Positions 1 to 20,078 of a stretch of 64,000 bases of DNA are shown here, piece by piece. The position numbers and the translations under genes were made by a program. The first letter of the stretch is position 1, and every line of letters begins with the position of its first letter. The notes under the pieces are model-generated. The model did not search any database, was not told the origin of the DNA, and was given only the letters and a program-made list of their open reading frames with translations. Origin of the DNA: Callaeas wilsoni (lineage: Eukaryota > Chordata > Aves > Passeriformes > Callaeidae); the NCBI GenBank assembly GCA_013398955.1, contig VWPU01002063.1, positions 310,001-374,000 of the forward strand, written 5' to 3'.

Positions 1-5530
<5,530 letters not shown>

Positions 5531-5602
5531 GTATGCAATGAGACTCAAGAATTTCACAGGCTCTTCTGCCACAGAAGGGGACAAGAAATTAGCAGTTTTA
5601 TG
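5531..5602 (+). CDS. AFF2: AFF2 coding exon B (72 nt)
   Basis: The first G completes the Arg codon from exon A. Then 23 codons read YAMRLKNFTGSSATEGDKKL and AVL, and the last two bases TG start a Cys codon completed by exon C. The acceptor is the less common AAG, preceded by a strong pyrimidine tract; the donor gtaagt is consensus. The RYAMRLKxF segment continues the helix begun in exon A, as in AFF2/AFF3 paralogues. The Ser/Thr/Gly stretch is a loop. Confidence 0.95.
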
Positions 5603-9375
<3,773 letters not shown>

Positions 9376-9425
9376 AACTCTTCAAAAGCCTCACAGGCCC
9401 CCTCACCTTGGGGCGGCAATGGAAA
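9376..9425 (+). CDS. AFF2: AFF2 coding exon D, 50-nt small exon
   Basis: Only 50 nt long and easily missed. The acceptor is tacttacag and the donor gtgagt (consensus). It encodes NSSKASQAPSPWGGNG plus two bases (AA) that, with the first G of exon E, make Lys. Phase demands such an exon: exon C ends on a codon boundary whereas exon E needs two preceding bases. An NSSK-x-Q-x-PSPW segment follows the MEYFK helix in AFF2 and AFF3 as I recall them. It is a flexible Ser/Pro linker. Confidence 0.93.
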
Positions 9426-12400
9426 GTGAGTATTTTCTGCTGAGTACTTCTGTCTGGGAACAAGTGGTTCCAAGAGGAGGGGAAGTGGTTTTGTGCCTCT
9501 GAAGGCAAAGGACAGGTCGTGGGATCAGTGTTTTGGGAGCTGCAGGTATATTTCAAGCATGTATCAGGTAGAAACTGTTCTTCTGGGCTACAGCAGTGAT
9601 CATACAGCTGCCTTGGGCTCGTGGGGGTGAGGGACTCCCACTGGACTAAGTCAGATCCCCCTGTGAGCCATCCAGCGTGGGTGGGAAGGAAGAGCTGAAT
9701 CACACCTTCATCTGGGCAAAGCGCCCTTAAGTCTAAAATCAGACGTGGTGGGTCTGTGCTGGATTCTTTGATAGCTTGCTTCTCAAGCCAAATGAATGCC
9801 ATAAAAATATCAGTTAATTAGCTAGCAAGTACCATGTCACTTTAGGAAGCCAAAGTAAAGTTAACCTTTATTGCAATGATTTTTCAATGATTCGTTCAGC
9901 AATGAAAGACCAACGAATATTTCATTGATATATGGTAAGTGCTGCTTAATAAAACCAAAGGTAGAACAGTGGTGAAAATGCGAAGGCACTTAGTCAGCCA
10001 ATTATCAGTGGCTTCATTTTAACGTTAAAACACCCTCACCTCAGGTATGAAGGCAGAGTAATGCAGTTATGATCTGCTGTTCAGTGGAGGTGCATTGCTG
10101 CTGCATCCTTGCCTTTATGTTGCAGTGGCTGTTGCCAGCTGACACACATTTCTCCTGCTCCTTTGTCCTGGTCACACATCCAGATACAAGTAAAAGTTGA
10201 AGGACTTCACCTTTTTTTCCATCTTTATTTGAGTAGGCTACATTCTAGGTGAAAGTGATCATTGTTAATGGTCTCTTTCTGGTGGTTCAGAAGAAGAAAT
10301 GACTGTTAGACACGCCAAGGAAACAAAGTAGGAGGGGTTGAAGTTTAGCACACAAAGAACTGAAGTTTTCAAACGGACTTTGTTCTCAATCAGTGCAAAA
10401 CCAAAAATTCCAACATATTGCTCAAAGTGAAATATTGCTTCAGATAATTCAAAATATTTTGGAGTATAGATATGTGTATATACACACCCCAAATACTCAA
10501 AGTTATTTTGAACATGTATGTATAGAGCCATTTAAGTATAGATTATAACACAAACTAAAGTGATGAAATAAGAAATCACTTTAAATAAAAACTGAAAAGA
10601 TATTTTAATACTGGAAAAGCAACTACTAAATTAAATTATTCATTATGTGCCAGTTTTTTCAGGCATTCAAGTGTCAGTGAAACCTTGTATTGTAATAAAA
10701 ATACATAAATGTTAACGTAAGTTTTAGTGATCAAATAGACCACTGGAGCATAACATCTCTTTTGTTCCTTAAGAAGGGGCTTGTACATAAACATTTCATG
10801 GAGCAGAAGTTATCCTTTTATTCCTGTCCTATAATAGACCCCTATGAAGTGTGTGCTCTGCAGGTGATGACATCTCCCTCGCTATTTAAAGGAGCTATTA
10901 GGTGTCCAGGATTGAGAATAAGTGGGTTTTGACTGGAGGAGAAAATTCTTGTCTGGCCACAAAGTAGGCAGTAAGAAACCCAGCCTTCAGGTCAGCATCA
11001 CTTCTAACATAACACCCAGCTGATCAGTCTCTTCCCACTAACTTTGGAGATAAGGAAGGCAAGCTCTGAAAGTGCACATCTCTGTCTTTTATTCAGAGCA
11101 GGAAGCACTTGACATGTGAGAGTAACTGAGTGACAAGGCCTTGTTAAAACAGCGTTAAGGTGACACCTGTGACCCAACACACAAAGACCACAGTCCACAC
11201 TAGGTCTTGTGTCCCCTCTGTGTGGAGTCTCAGAAGCAAAGAGCTCTCCAGCTGGCTCAGAGCTGCCGTCTACCTCAGGCGGCTCCCGGTGCCTCCAAGG
11301 TTTGTCACGGGCCTGGTGCTGCCTTTGGCAGCTTGTGCTCTGCCTTCCCCAGGGCTACTTGCTCTACAGTTTCTCTTAATCCCCTGCAAATTTGTGTCAG
11401 ATGGGAAAAGAATTCACACACCACAGAAAAAAAGACCAAACACCATCCAGTGTATGTCACCGTTGGAGATGGAGCCGCAGCCTGGTGCAGGATGGGGGGA
11501 CAGTGGGCTAATCTCAAATATTTTTTTTTAACAAAGCAAAGCTTATCCATTGCCATGTAATGTAGTCTAGTCAGGATCTCAGATCCATCAGAAACACAGC
11601 TTGGCTTACTGGAATTTCTGCCTACTCGTTTGAAAGGGTTGTGAACCTCTACAAAGTTGGCCCGGGTTCCATCCTGGCAATGAAACAAATTTTCCCTGGT
11701 TTCATTACAGAAATGTTTCCCACCTCTAGCGACAGAAAGCACAAAATACAGAGATTTAGTAGACTCACCACAGTAATAATGGCTGTGCACAACAGGGTAA
11801 ATCCAATGAACAATGTGCTTTATTTGGCAGAAGTGCGTCAGCTCGTTGTAAGTGGCTCTAACAAAATACTCTTGGTCTCCTCAGATACTTATCATTTTTA
11901 ACTGCTCCCAGACCTAATCTAGTATAGTTCAGCTCTTCTGTGCAATAAAGACACTGTGACAAGTCAGGTAACCAGGATGTTTTGAGACTTAAAGCGTTTG
12001 TGCATTAGGACTTGCTTAAACTCTAACACATAAGCTGGGTAAAAAAACTACAAGCTGCAAAATCAATGTGATCTCCAGCTCTGGAAAAAGAATGTATCAC
12101 AGGAGCCTGTCGTTGAGCACAGGTACTAGCAGGGCGCTGCTGGAAAATCTGCAGGGAAAGCTGTTGCCATCAATGCCTTTCAGCGCCAGGCTGTGCCGTG
12201 GTGTCAGTCTGTCCTGCAGCACCTGCCGGCTGTCAGCAGGTCTGTGCCCAGGCAGGGCCACTGACAGTGGCCCTTAAAGCCAAGAGGCCAAGCCCTTCTG
12301 TCCTGGGCTTTGGATCAGGCTCAGTCACTGAGCTTGATGCTGTTGCACAGCACGAGGCATCTACAGCTGCGTGTCCAGGGAGGGGTTGCAACATCCCTGT

Positions 12401-13733
12401 CTGGAGAGTTTCGGTCTCTTTGCTTCGTGCAGAGGGTGCCAGGAGTGTCTTGGCCCTGCACCTCAAGTGCATTCCACAGCAAATAGAATGCTTTTGTTTA
12501 GGCAAGTGCTTCCAAATGGGTGAGTGAAATTGCATCCAGCTGGGGCTGGTCACCAGTGGTGTTCCCCAGGGCTTGGTACTGTTTCATATCTTTATTGATG
12601 ATCTGGAGCCCCCTTGATCTTGAAGGAGATCGAGGGCACCCTCAGTCAGTTTGTGGATGGCACCAAGCTGGGCAGAAGTGTGGATCTACTGAAGGGTGGC
12701 TCTTTTTTCTTCTCCCAAGTAACAAGTGATAGGACAAGAGGAAATAGCCTCAAGTTTTACCAGGGGAGGTTTAGATTGGAGATTAGGAATAATTTCTTCA
12801 CCGAAAGGGTCGTCAAACACTGGAATAGGCTGCCCAGGGAAATGGTTGAGTCACCTTCCCTGGAGGTATTTTAAAGTGTCTTGGTGTACACATGGCACGT
12901 GGGGACATGGGTTACTGGTGGACTTGATAGTTCTGGGTTAACTCTTGGACTCCATGATCTTAAAGGTATTTTCCAACCTGAACAGTTCCATGATCCTATA
13001 AATTTTCAGAGAATAGCTGTTCTGTGAGCATTGAGCACTACACAGCTCTAAACAAGAGCATGCTGTGCTGACCACTGCACCGCCTGCAGCCAGCAGGTGA
13101 TTCCTAATTGATGGTGTTAGAATTAAAGGAAAATCTATATTAGAACATTAGTGCCTCACTAAGTAGGTAACTTAAAACACTGCGCTGTGCAGAACTGTGT
13201 GGATGAACTGTAGGCAATTAGAACAAATCTCCATAGCCTTAAAGAATCCTATGGAGATATTCATAATCCTACAGTACCCTCAGGTCCTAATACTGCTCTG
13301 CAGGGTGCTTTAGACTTGCTCTTTACTTATTGTGGTGGCTGTTTTTGGAGCAAACTGTCATTGTGGTTTCCAGAAGATACTTTGATAATAAGCCAATATT
13401 GCACATTGAGTGTTTTCTAACTGCCATTGCAGCTTCTGGCAGCAGGTAGAAAAATCATTACAGCTATGAGGTGCTTCTTTCTCTGAAAGATTGCTCTATT
13501 TTTATGGTAGATTTTTTTTTTTTTTAAAATAACAGGCTCATTTAAAGGGAGAATTAAATCCCTTTTTATTTTCAGTCATTCCCAGTTTATAAGCTGTCCT
13601 TTCTCATAAAGTCAGGAGGTACCACTGCACACTCTCCCTTGACTGGGGCGCAGAGTTAACTTTTCAAGTGCATTTAGGATGGCAGTGCAGTGGGGGGTGT
13701 GCAGGGGGCTCACTCTCTCTCTCCCTCTTGCAG
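9426..13733 (+). other. AFF2 intron between exons D and E (4308 bp)
   Basis: Bounded by gtgagt and a strong CT-rich acceptor ending ctcttgcag. It carries a sense CR1 LINE remnant at about 12530-13000. The segment at 11160-12480 is somewhat GC-richer, with overlapping open frames on both strands (up to 161 codons on the minus strand, 11305-11790) that resemble no known protein. Confidence 0.75.
12530..13000 (+). mobile_element. CR1 LINE 3' fragment with internal deletion
   Basis: The 5' part encodes a reverse-transcriptase remnant (TSGVPQG, then [10 protein letters not shown]), interrupted by stops. At about 12700-12727 it jumps to the CR1 3' region (ggacaagaggaaatagcctc, the [21 protein letters not shown] frame, the CPGKW stretch) and ends with the typical avian CR1 3' terminus, gatcttaaaggtattttcc to ttccatgatcctata. 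Compared with CR1 as I know it, a few hundred bases are missing in the middle. It lies in the sense direction within AFF2 intron D-E and is non-functional. Confidence 0.93.
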
Positions 13734-13948
13734 GAGCACAGAAACCCCCTCGCCCATGTCCCTGAGCCCGTCCCCCGTCAGCTCTGCTGGAAGCAGCACG
13801 GGCACCGCCGGCTCGTCCTCGGCGGGGACCATCACCATCCCTCAGCGCATCCACCACATGGCTGCCAGCCACGTCAACATCACCAACAACGTCCTGCGCA
13901 GCTACGAGCACTGGGACATGGCTGACAAGCTGACCAAGGAGAACAAAG
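13734..13948 (+). CDS. AFF2: AFF2 coding exon E: Ser/Pro linker and start of terminal helices
   Basis: The G at 13734 completes a Lys codon; 71 codons follow and the final G starts a Glu codon. The product begins [20 protein letters not shown], continues with a Ser/Gly/Thr-rich stretch, then [40 protein letters not shown]. The acceptor ctcttgcag follows a CT repeat; the donor is gtgccg. [11 protein letters not shown] and [11 protein letters not shown] are the strongest reasons for calling AFF2 rather than AFF3. The exon is markedly richer in G+C and CpG than the flanking introns. The Ser-rich linker is longer than I remember for mammalian AFF2, which could be real lineage variation. Confidence 0.95.
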
Positions 13949-16900
13949 GTGCCGCCCTCTCCGCTTTTTCTTTGTCCCCTTTGGCTCCCCAGCTTTAGCT
14001 TTGCCTGTGCTCTCTGGATTTGGACCCACAACCACCACATCTAAGAGCACAACTGTGACAGCTTGAGCAAACAGACCAAATCTGCTTGCTGGTCGCTGTA
14101 GCCAATGCGTATCTTCTCTTGTCAGGCACAGAGGGGGATGTGTAACACACGCTGAACATGGGGTTATCAGAGCAGCTGGCAAATAATTTAGCGAACACGA
14201 GCCCCGAGTGATGAGAGCTTTTAAGTCTGCAAATTCGTTCACAGTTTCAGCCTCTCGTAGAGCACCGAGGTTATTTTCAGACTGCTCTGTCAACGGGTTT
14301 AAGACTACTAAAATGCTAGCTAGGATAATAAGCAAACATTAGATGTTATGTTTATGCGGGGAGTCCGATTAGGAGATGTCCACTGAAAGCCATGACCTTG
14401 ACTCTCCTATGATTGGATTGCAAATCTGCTTGTTTATTCCTAACAACAAAATGTAAGTCTTTACCACAGTCATTTCAAAGGAGTTTTGGCAAGCAGATTG
14501 TGACTGGGTTATATCAAGTACAGTGGAGTGGCTGAGATATAACTAAGGGACAAATTTGGCCTATTTGTTGGCCAGCTGTGAACTTCCCCATGACAATGTA
14601 ATTATTCAGATTCCAGCTTTAGGCTTACACAAATCACTGAGAAAGCTTCCTTTGACACTAGAGGTGCAGAGCCTAACTAGGAAATAGTCTCATCATGAGT
14701 TGGCTCATTCTCTTAAATTATAGTGAGATTTCAGATGGCCGACTTGTCGTGACAAATGTGCTTGCTGTATGCAGTTTGATCTTACTCCCATTAATGTCAG
14801 TGGCAAATTTCCACTGATTTAGAGAAACTGAGCTTGAGATTTATAGAGTTTTATGTCTGAATGGTGGGTCATAATGATCTATCCCTGGATGAGGAACAAT
14901 AATAGAAGTTCTGTCCAGTCCTCCCCACTGCTTCTTGTCTTTGTTCACATTGATTAATTTAGTAGCAGTGCAGTCATTTTGGATTTTTTCCATAGCTACA
15001 TCCATTTTCACAAAATGTGAAAGCGATTCCCTGTCAAATGTAATGCAGAATGTTACAGTGGGAATGCAGAAGGATGCTCTGATAGGAGGAAGAGATGGCG
15101 ATAATCTTGTAATTAGCCCTGTGTGTTGTGGAGTTGTTAAATGTTCTATTTGGTATTAAATCAAAATAGCTCAGGCATTCAGCCAGCAGACAGAAAATGT
15201 ACCCAGCCACTGCTGTTATCAGTCCTAGAGCTGGATGAGAAAAAAACTGCTGACTCTCTTTCTGCATTTTCCTCCCCACTCTCTTCTTTGTTCTCATTTT
15301 GATTTACGATCAAATAAACCCAATTCTGCAAAGCCATATAGGAATGCTCTTTATTCAGATGAGCAGTCCCTTTGACTTTACTGGGACTGGATGCATGAAT
15401 AAGGGTTTCTCACATGAGCAAGACATTTAAGGTTGTGACCTGTTCTTTCACATCTTGTTTCACAACCTGCAGACACGTTACAGGGAATGCAAAGTTCATG
15501 TTACTTCAGATTTCATTTAAGTATCATACACCATTGGAGAGAGATCAGAGTTTCATACATGCTCTAGCGTGTCTGTCTTTATATATTTTCTGGAAAGATA
15601 CCTCATTTCTAATTAAGTACTTGATTTAAAGTTGCATGCTTAAACACAAATTGCAATTTGAAAAATTCATGGTGTAGCAAAAAGTGTATGAGAAGTGTTG
15701 TGTTACTCTGCAGGTCTTCATCATACCACACAAGGGATTCTCTTTAAAAAAGGGTGTATTCAAGACACTTTGATGTGAGAAATGTTACAGTGTTTCATGA
15801 AACCTGGCTGTAATTGTTTTAGTAGATGTCATCTGCACGTCTCAGATAATTCAAAGCACCTTTATCTTGTTGGCTGGAACAGGAGTCACCCCTTTCCCCA
15901 TAGTGACCTCTAGTCACCTTTGCCAGCTGTCTCAGCTGGGACTGCCCAAGCTCTGGTGCACTGGCCTGTGGACTGGGACTTCAAAACTTCCCCGTGACAG
16001 CAAACAGGACAGTGCAAACCCCAGACTCTGCTGTGAGTCCCAGGTCATCACTTGGCCTCTCTCTCAGGAGCTTGGGCAGTCAGTTCATTATAAAAAATGA
16101 GATTTCTCCCCCTCCCCTTGTAATAAGAATGATATCAAAACTAAAAAAAACCCCAAACCTGCAAAGAAACCATGATAAGCTAAAAATTTAGTTCCTTAAA
16201 ATAAAACCAAAACCAACCATATTCAGTCACTTTTGTGGGTTTTTGTGGTCAGCTCTCATTGTTTTTGTTGTCTTCTGAATCACAGGGTGTGTCTTGCATA
16301 AGAATATGTCCTTGATGATCTGTCTTGAGATGGGTATAAAAGTGTGGCCTAATATCAATTACCTGTGGGTCTTACTGTTGTCGTAAATGTTTCTTAGGTC
16401 ATGCCCATGCAGTCACAAGAAATTTCCTCCACGTTGTAGGAGCTGTGCAGCCTCCCCTTGTCCACGGCTGTCAGCTTAGGTTTTGTGCTCCTCTGCGTCT
16501 GCCTGCATGTTCCCAGTTTGGACTTGACTCATGTCCAGCTGGCTCAGAGCAGCAGACAGAAGCCTTTCTTTGTCAGCCTGACAAAAGATGTGCCATTAAA
16601 ATAAAAATGCATAGCAAGAGGGAGAACAGCAGAACTGTGACCTGCCAAGCTGATCTGGTTTGAAAAGGAAAGCAGGAACATACTGCCATGTACCTCTCTG
16701 GTGGAATTTCCTCTGGTCAGTAGAGTTGAGAGTGTGGGAAGGATAGATGGAGTTTGGCATAAATCTGTGTCTGTAGCAGGCCAAACTAAACTGCAGATTT
16801 CCCAAAGCCCATGGGATGGTTTGTGTTGGATCACCTAAAGTGGTGTTGTTCACCATCTATAAGATCAAACTCTCAGCTGACTTTACAAGATCAGATCATT

Positions 16901-18412
16901 TTTTTAATGCTTCTGAAGAAAGCAGGACTTTCCTCTACAGTAGAAAACTGTCAGCTCTGTAGGGAGCAAGACCTGTTCTCTCACGCATAAATTTATTAAG
17001 TGGCTTCAGTGCTTGTAGCTTTTTCAAGAAATGCTAATCCGAAATTAGGCTTTAAGGTGAATTCTCAGTGTTTAAAGCAATTATTGTTTATTTGAGCCTG
17101 GAATGAGATCTCTAGAATGCAAGCAAGATAGTGCATTATTTCATTTCTAAATGTATTGATTTTAGACTGGAGGAGGAGAATGAAAGACAGAGAAAGGAAG
17201 ATTAAAAGTAGCTGCTGGCTGCAGCATCTGAACAGCACTGGTGCTAGCCCTGAGCTCTCATTATGCTTGCCTCCAGCCAAATCACTTTGTGCTCTGATAC
17301 TGCTGTAGCTCCCAAGCTGACCAGGGTCAGGCTGTCAATACTTGGATAGAAGACCTCAAAGCAGCATGCACTTGCTGAAGAAAGTACTGATAATGATTTT
17401 GTACCCGGCATCTGCTCTCCTGAAGTGCAGCCAATGCAGTGCTGGCTGGCTCAGTGCACTGGATTGCAGACAGGGTGAGAATGTGAGGGCTCAGCCATTC
17501 CTTACTGTGATTGTTGGTTGTTATCTGAGCTCTGAGGGGCTTTAACTGAGAGCGGGTTCCCACTTGCCTAAATATAGTGTAAGTGTTGTTTATGTGGGAA
17601 TGCCTGTGCCCCAGCGAGCATAAAGAGCTGTGGGAGAATACAGGACACAATTCAGTTCTCCACTGACAGCAATTAGGAAAGGTCTGTTGGCCCTAACAGG
17701 ATTAGTCTTTCACCCAGAGAGCATCTAACACATGACATAAAGTAAACTGGTGTGTCGCTTCCTAACTGGGGCTCTCTGTGTAGTGACCTCCCGTTAACCC
17801 TTCCTGACAAGGAATCCCAGGGTTGGGATTCTTCCCCCTTAGAGGTTCCCGTCTCCAAGGTGTTATTTTCCTGCTGTGTTCTCTCCTCTTCCTCATCCCC
17901 CTCCCATCCCACACTCATCCTCTGGGGCCTGCTGCTGCAGCAGGATGAGCAGAGGGCCAAAACTGCTGCAATGTCAGTAACAGAAATTAGAGGATGGGGA
18001 AAAGAGCAAGAAAGGTCTTCTAGTCTGGGAAGATCCAGTCTAGCCCTTCATGTCTGAGAAAGAGTACGGCATGGAAAAGTAATGCAAGATTTCATTGCCA
18101 GCTATTTAAATCATACAGTCAGCAAATCTAATCTCAAAAAACTGACAGTGCAGATCATCAGAGTTAAAGGAAGATTACTGACAACCATCCATACCATCCT
18201 GTGGTAGACTTCCAGCGTGGATAATCTAATTTGGTTTGTTTCAATATATTGCTGTTGTTTAAATTCTTTCTTATGGACCATGTGCTCATGTGCACAACTG
18301 TCTGTAGAGCTCACTAATTGCACTGCACTGCTTCTGAGTGGGAAGTCATGGTAATACCTGTATTCCTGTACCACTGCCTGAAACAATTGCTTCTGTTTCT
18401 TGTGTGTTGCAG
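13949..18412 (+). other. AFF2 last intron (4464 bp)
   Basis: Bounded by gtgccg and an acceptor ending gtgtgttgcag. It is mostly AT-rich single-copy sequence. A relic of an old amniote-type repeat lies near 15305-15425. No other exon was recognised. Confidence 0.75.
15305..15425. repeat. Relic of an ancient amniote interspersed repeat
   Basis: The run aattctgcaaagcc, then ggaatgctctttattca, gagcagtccctttgacttta and ctgggactggatgcatga resembles a motif dispersed in reptile and bird genomes (aattctgcaaag, then cccattgacttcactgggact, then catgagtaag). The family name is not known to me. It sits in the last intron and has no visible coding content. Confidence 0.4.
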
Positions 18413-18534
18413 AGTTCTTTGTAGACCTGGACTCAGTGATGGGACCCTTAACACAACACAGCAGTATGACCAATCTGGTTCGTTACGTTCGCCAGGGACT
18501 CCACTGGCTCCGCATTGAGGCTCATTTGTTGTAG
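18413..18534 (+). CDS. AFF2: AFF2 terminal coding exon with stop codon
   Basis: AG at 18413-18414 completes Glu; 39 codons follow: [20 protein letters not shown], then [19 protein letters not shown], then TAG at 18532-18534. The acceptor is gtgtgttgcag. The end of the protein, including the RYVRQGLxWLR helix, matches the C-terminus of AFF2 as remembered; AFF4 and AFF1 end quite differently. The stop is followed immediately by the long 3' UTR. Confidence 0.96.
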
Positions 18535-18945
18535 TGACTGCTGCCCTGTTCATGACATCCCCATTCTTCTACCTCTACCAGCGCAGAGACGATCACTGGT
18601 GGAACTCCACTCATTTTTGGAAGTTTATTCATGTAACTTCATTTTTATTGCCTTTTTTAATATCCTATCTATTGGAAGTAGAAGTCACCATAAACGAAAC
18701 TTACGACTCAAGAGCAGTATGTGTTGTACCATCTAATCATTTTTGACAATTTTCTATGCCTTGTGTCTCCTGGATCCTGCCATCCTTATGTGCTTTATGG
18801 AACGGTACATTCCCTGCAGTATTGTTTTAAGTCCATGCTGCCTTCAAGTGAAAACAAAAAAAGCACTTTGAGAAGATATGGATTCCTGAGAAATAGTACA
18901 AAGCGTCTCAAATATTTGAGGGTATATATGAGAAGTCCCTTCTGA

Positions 18946-18951
18946 AATAAA
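18946..18951 (+). terminator. Proximal polyadenylation signal candidate (AATAAA)
   Basis: AATAAA about 412 bp after the stop codon. If used it would give a short 3' UTR isoform lacking nearly all of the 9-kb tail. A downstream GT-rich element is not obvious, so use is uncertain. Confidence 0.3.
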
Positions 18952-20070
18952 TTAGTAGAAGTTATAGTTATTCATTCAAAATCATCTTCAGAACCTGAAC
19001 CAAGCTTTTCGACGCTTAATTCTGGGATCATTACCTGACTCAGTACATTCCTAAGATTTCATACTTCCTATAGGTTTAATCTCTAAAAGAGAACATTGAA
19101 TATCTTACAGGTACATAATGTAAGATCACCAAAGGTGTTAAGAGGTAAAAGGTTGAAGGAATGCCTCATTAAAGAATGATGACACACTATGCAATGAGGT
19201 TTTGATATTCCATTCTTCCTGTTTATTGTTGGCTTAATAATTTCAGTAGGCAGCAGAATTTATTGCAGTTTTTAGGCAGTTTCAAAATATTAGCTTTCTT
19301 AGTCTTATCTACCATTCCTATGCTAAATCTGTGAATTTTCTTTCTGTTTTACTGTTTAGTCTCAAACAAATACTTATCCAAGATTTTTCTTCATAGAACA
19401 ATCTCTCCTTGCATAGTGACTCACTGAAAGCAGATTTTAGCAGGACTGCTGCACTCTAAGCATTGATATTGTATGTAAAAGTCCATTAATAAGTGTATGC
19501 AGATTCTTCATGAACTATCTAGAAGTTTAACTAACCAGCTACTGTTGAAACATTATAATTCCATGTGGCATCAATTTTCACCTGTTTTGTTCATTTCCGA
19601 GCGTTAGAAACAAACAGTATTCTCTTGCTATCTTGAAAACAATGTCAAATTAAATAAAATCACTAGATTTACCCAAAAGCAATATAACATTTGTTTAATA
19701 ATGGCCATGAATACTGCAGTCAGATTACCTTTTTTCCAAGCCCTGCATCTGTTTACCCATGCTGTCATGTTTTGGACCATTCCTCTAATGCCTGAATAAT
19801 AATGAGACAATTCAGATAGAATTTCAAAGCAATTGTGAATAAATTGCACCATTTCACATTTGCTCTTTCCTCTTATTTTTTTCCCCGTTATAAACTGCAC
19901 TGCTCTTCTGGTGCCACTGCAAGAAGCGCTGGTGCATGAAACAAAACAAAATGAATTTATATCAATAATTCACAAGACTTTAAATGGTCTCATCTCATTC
20001 TTGATATAACGCCTGCATACCTTACTGAACTGTAAATTCCATTTCCATAAACAGAAAATGCTCTTTGCAA

Positions 20071-20078
20071 TGTAAATA
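20071..20078 (+). promoter_or_regulatory. Pumilio response element candidate in 3' UTR
   Basis: TGTAAATA matches the PUM consensus TGTANATA on the mRNA strand, in an AT-rich context favourable for access. An 8-base motif is expected by chance several times in this window, so this is suggestive only. Confidence 0.3.

Noticed and set aside
11305..11790. 161-codon minus-strand open frame in AFF2 intron D-E
   Set aside because: No recognisable domain, overlaps two plus-strand frames of similar length, and no splice-linked context; compatible with chance.
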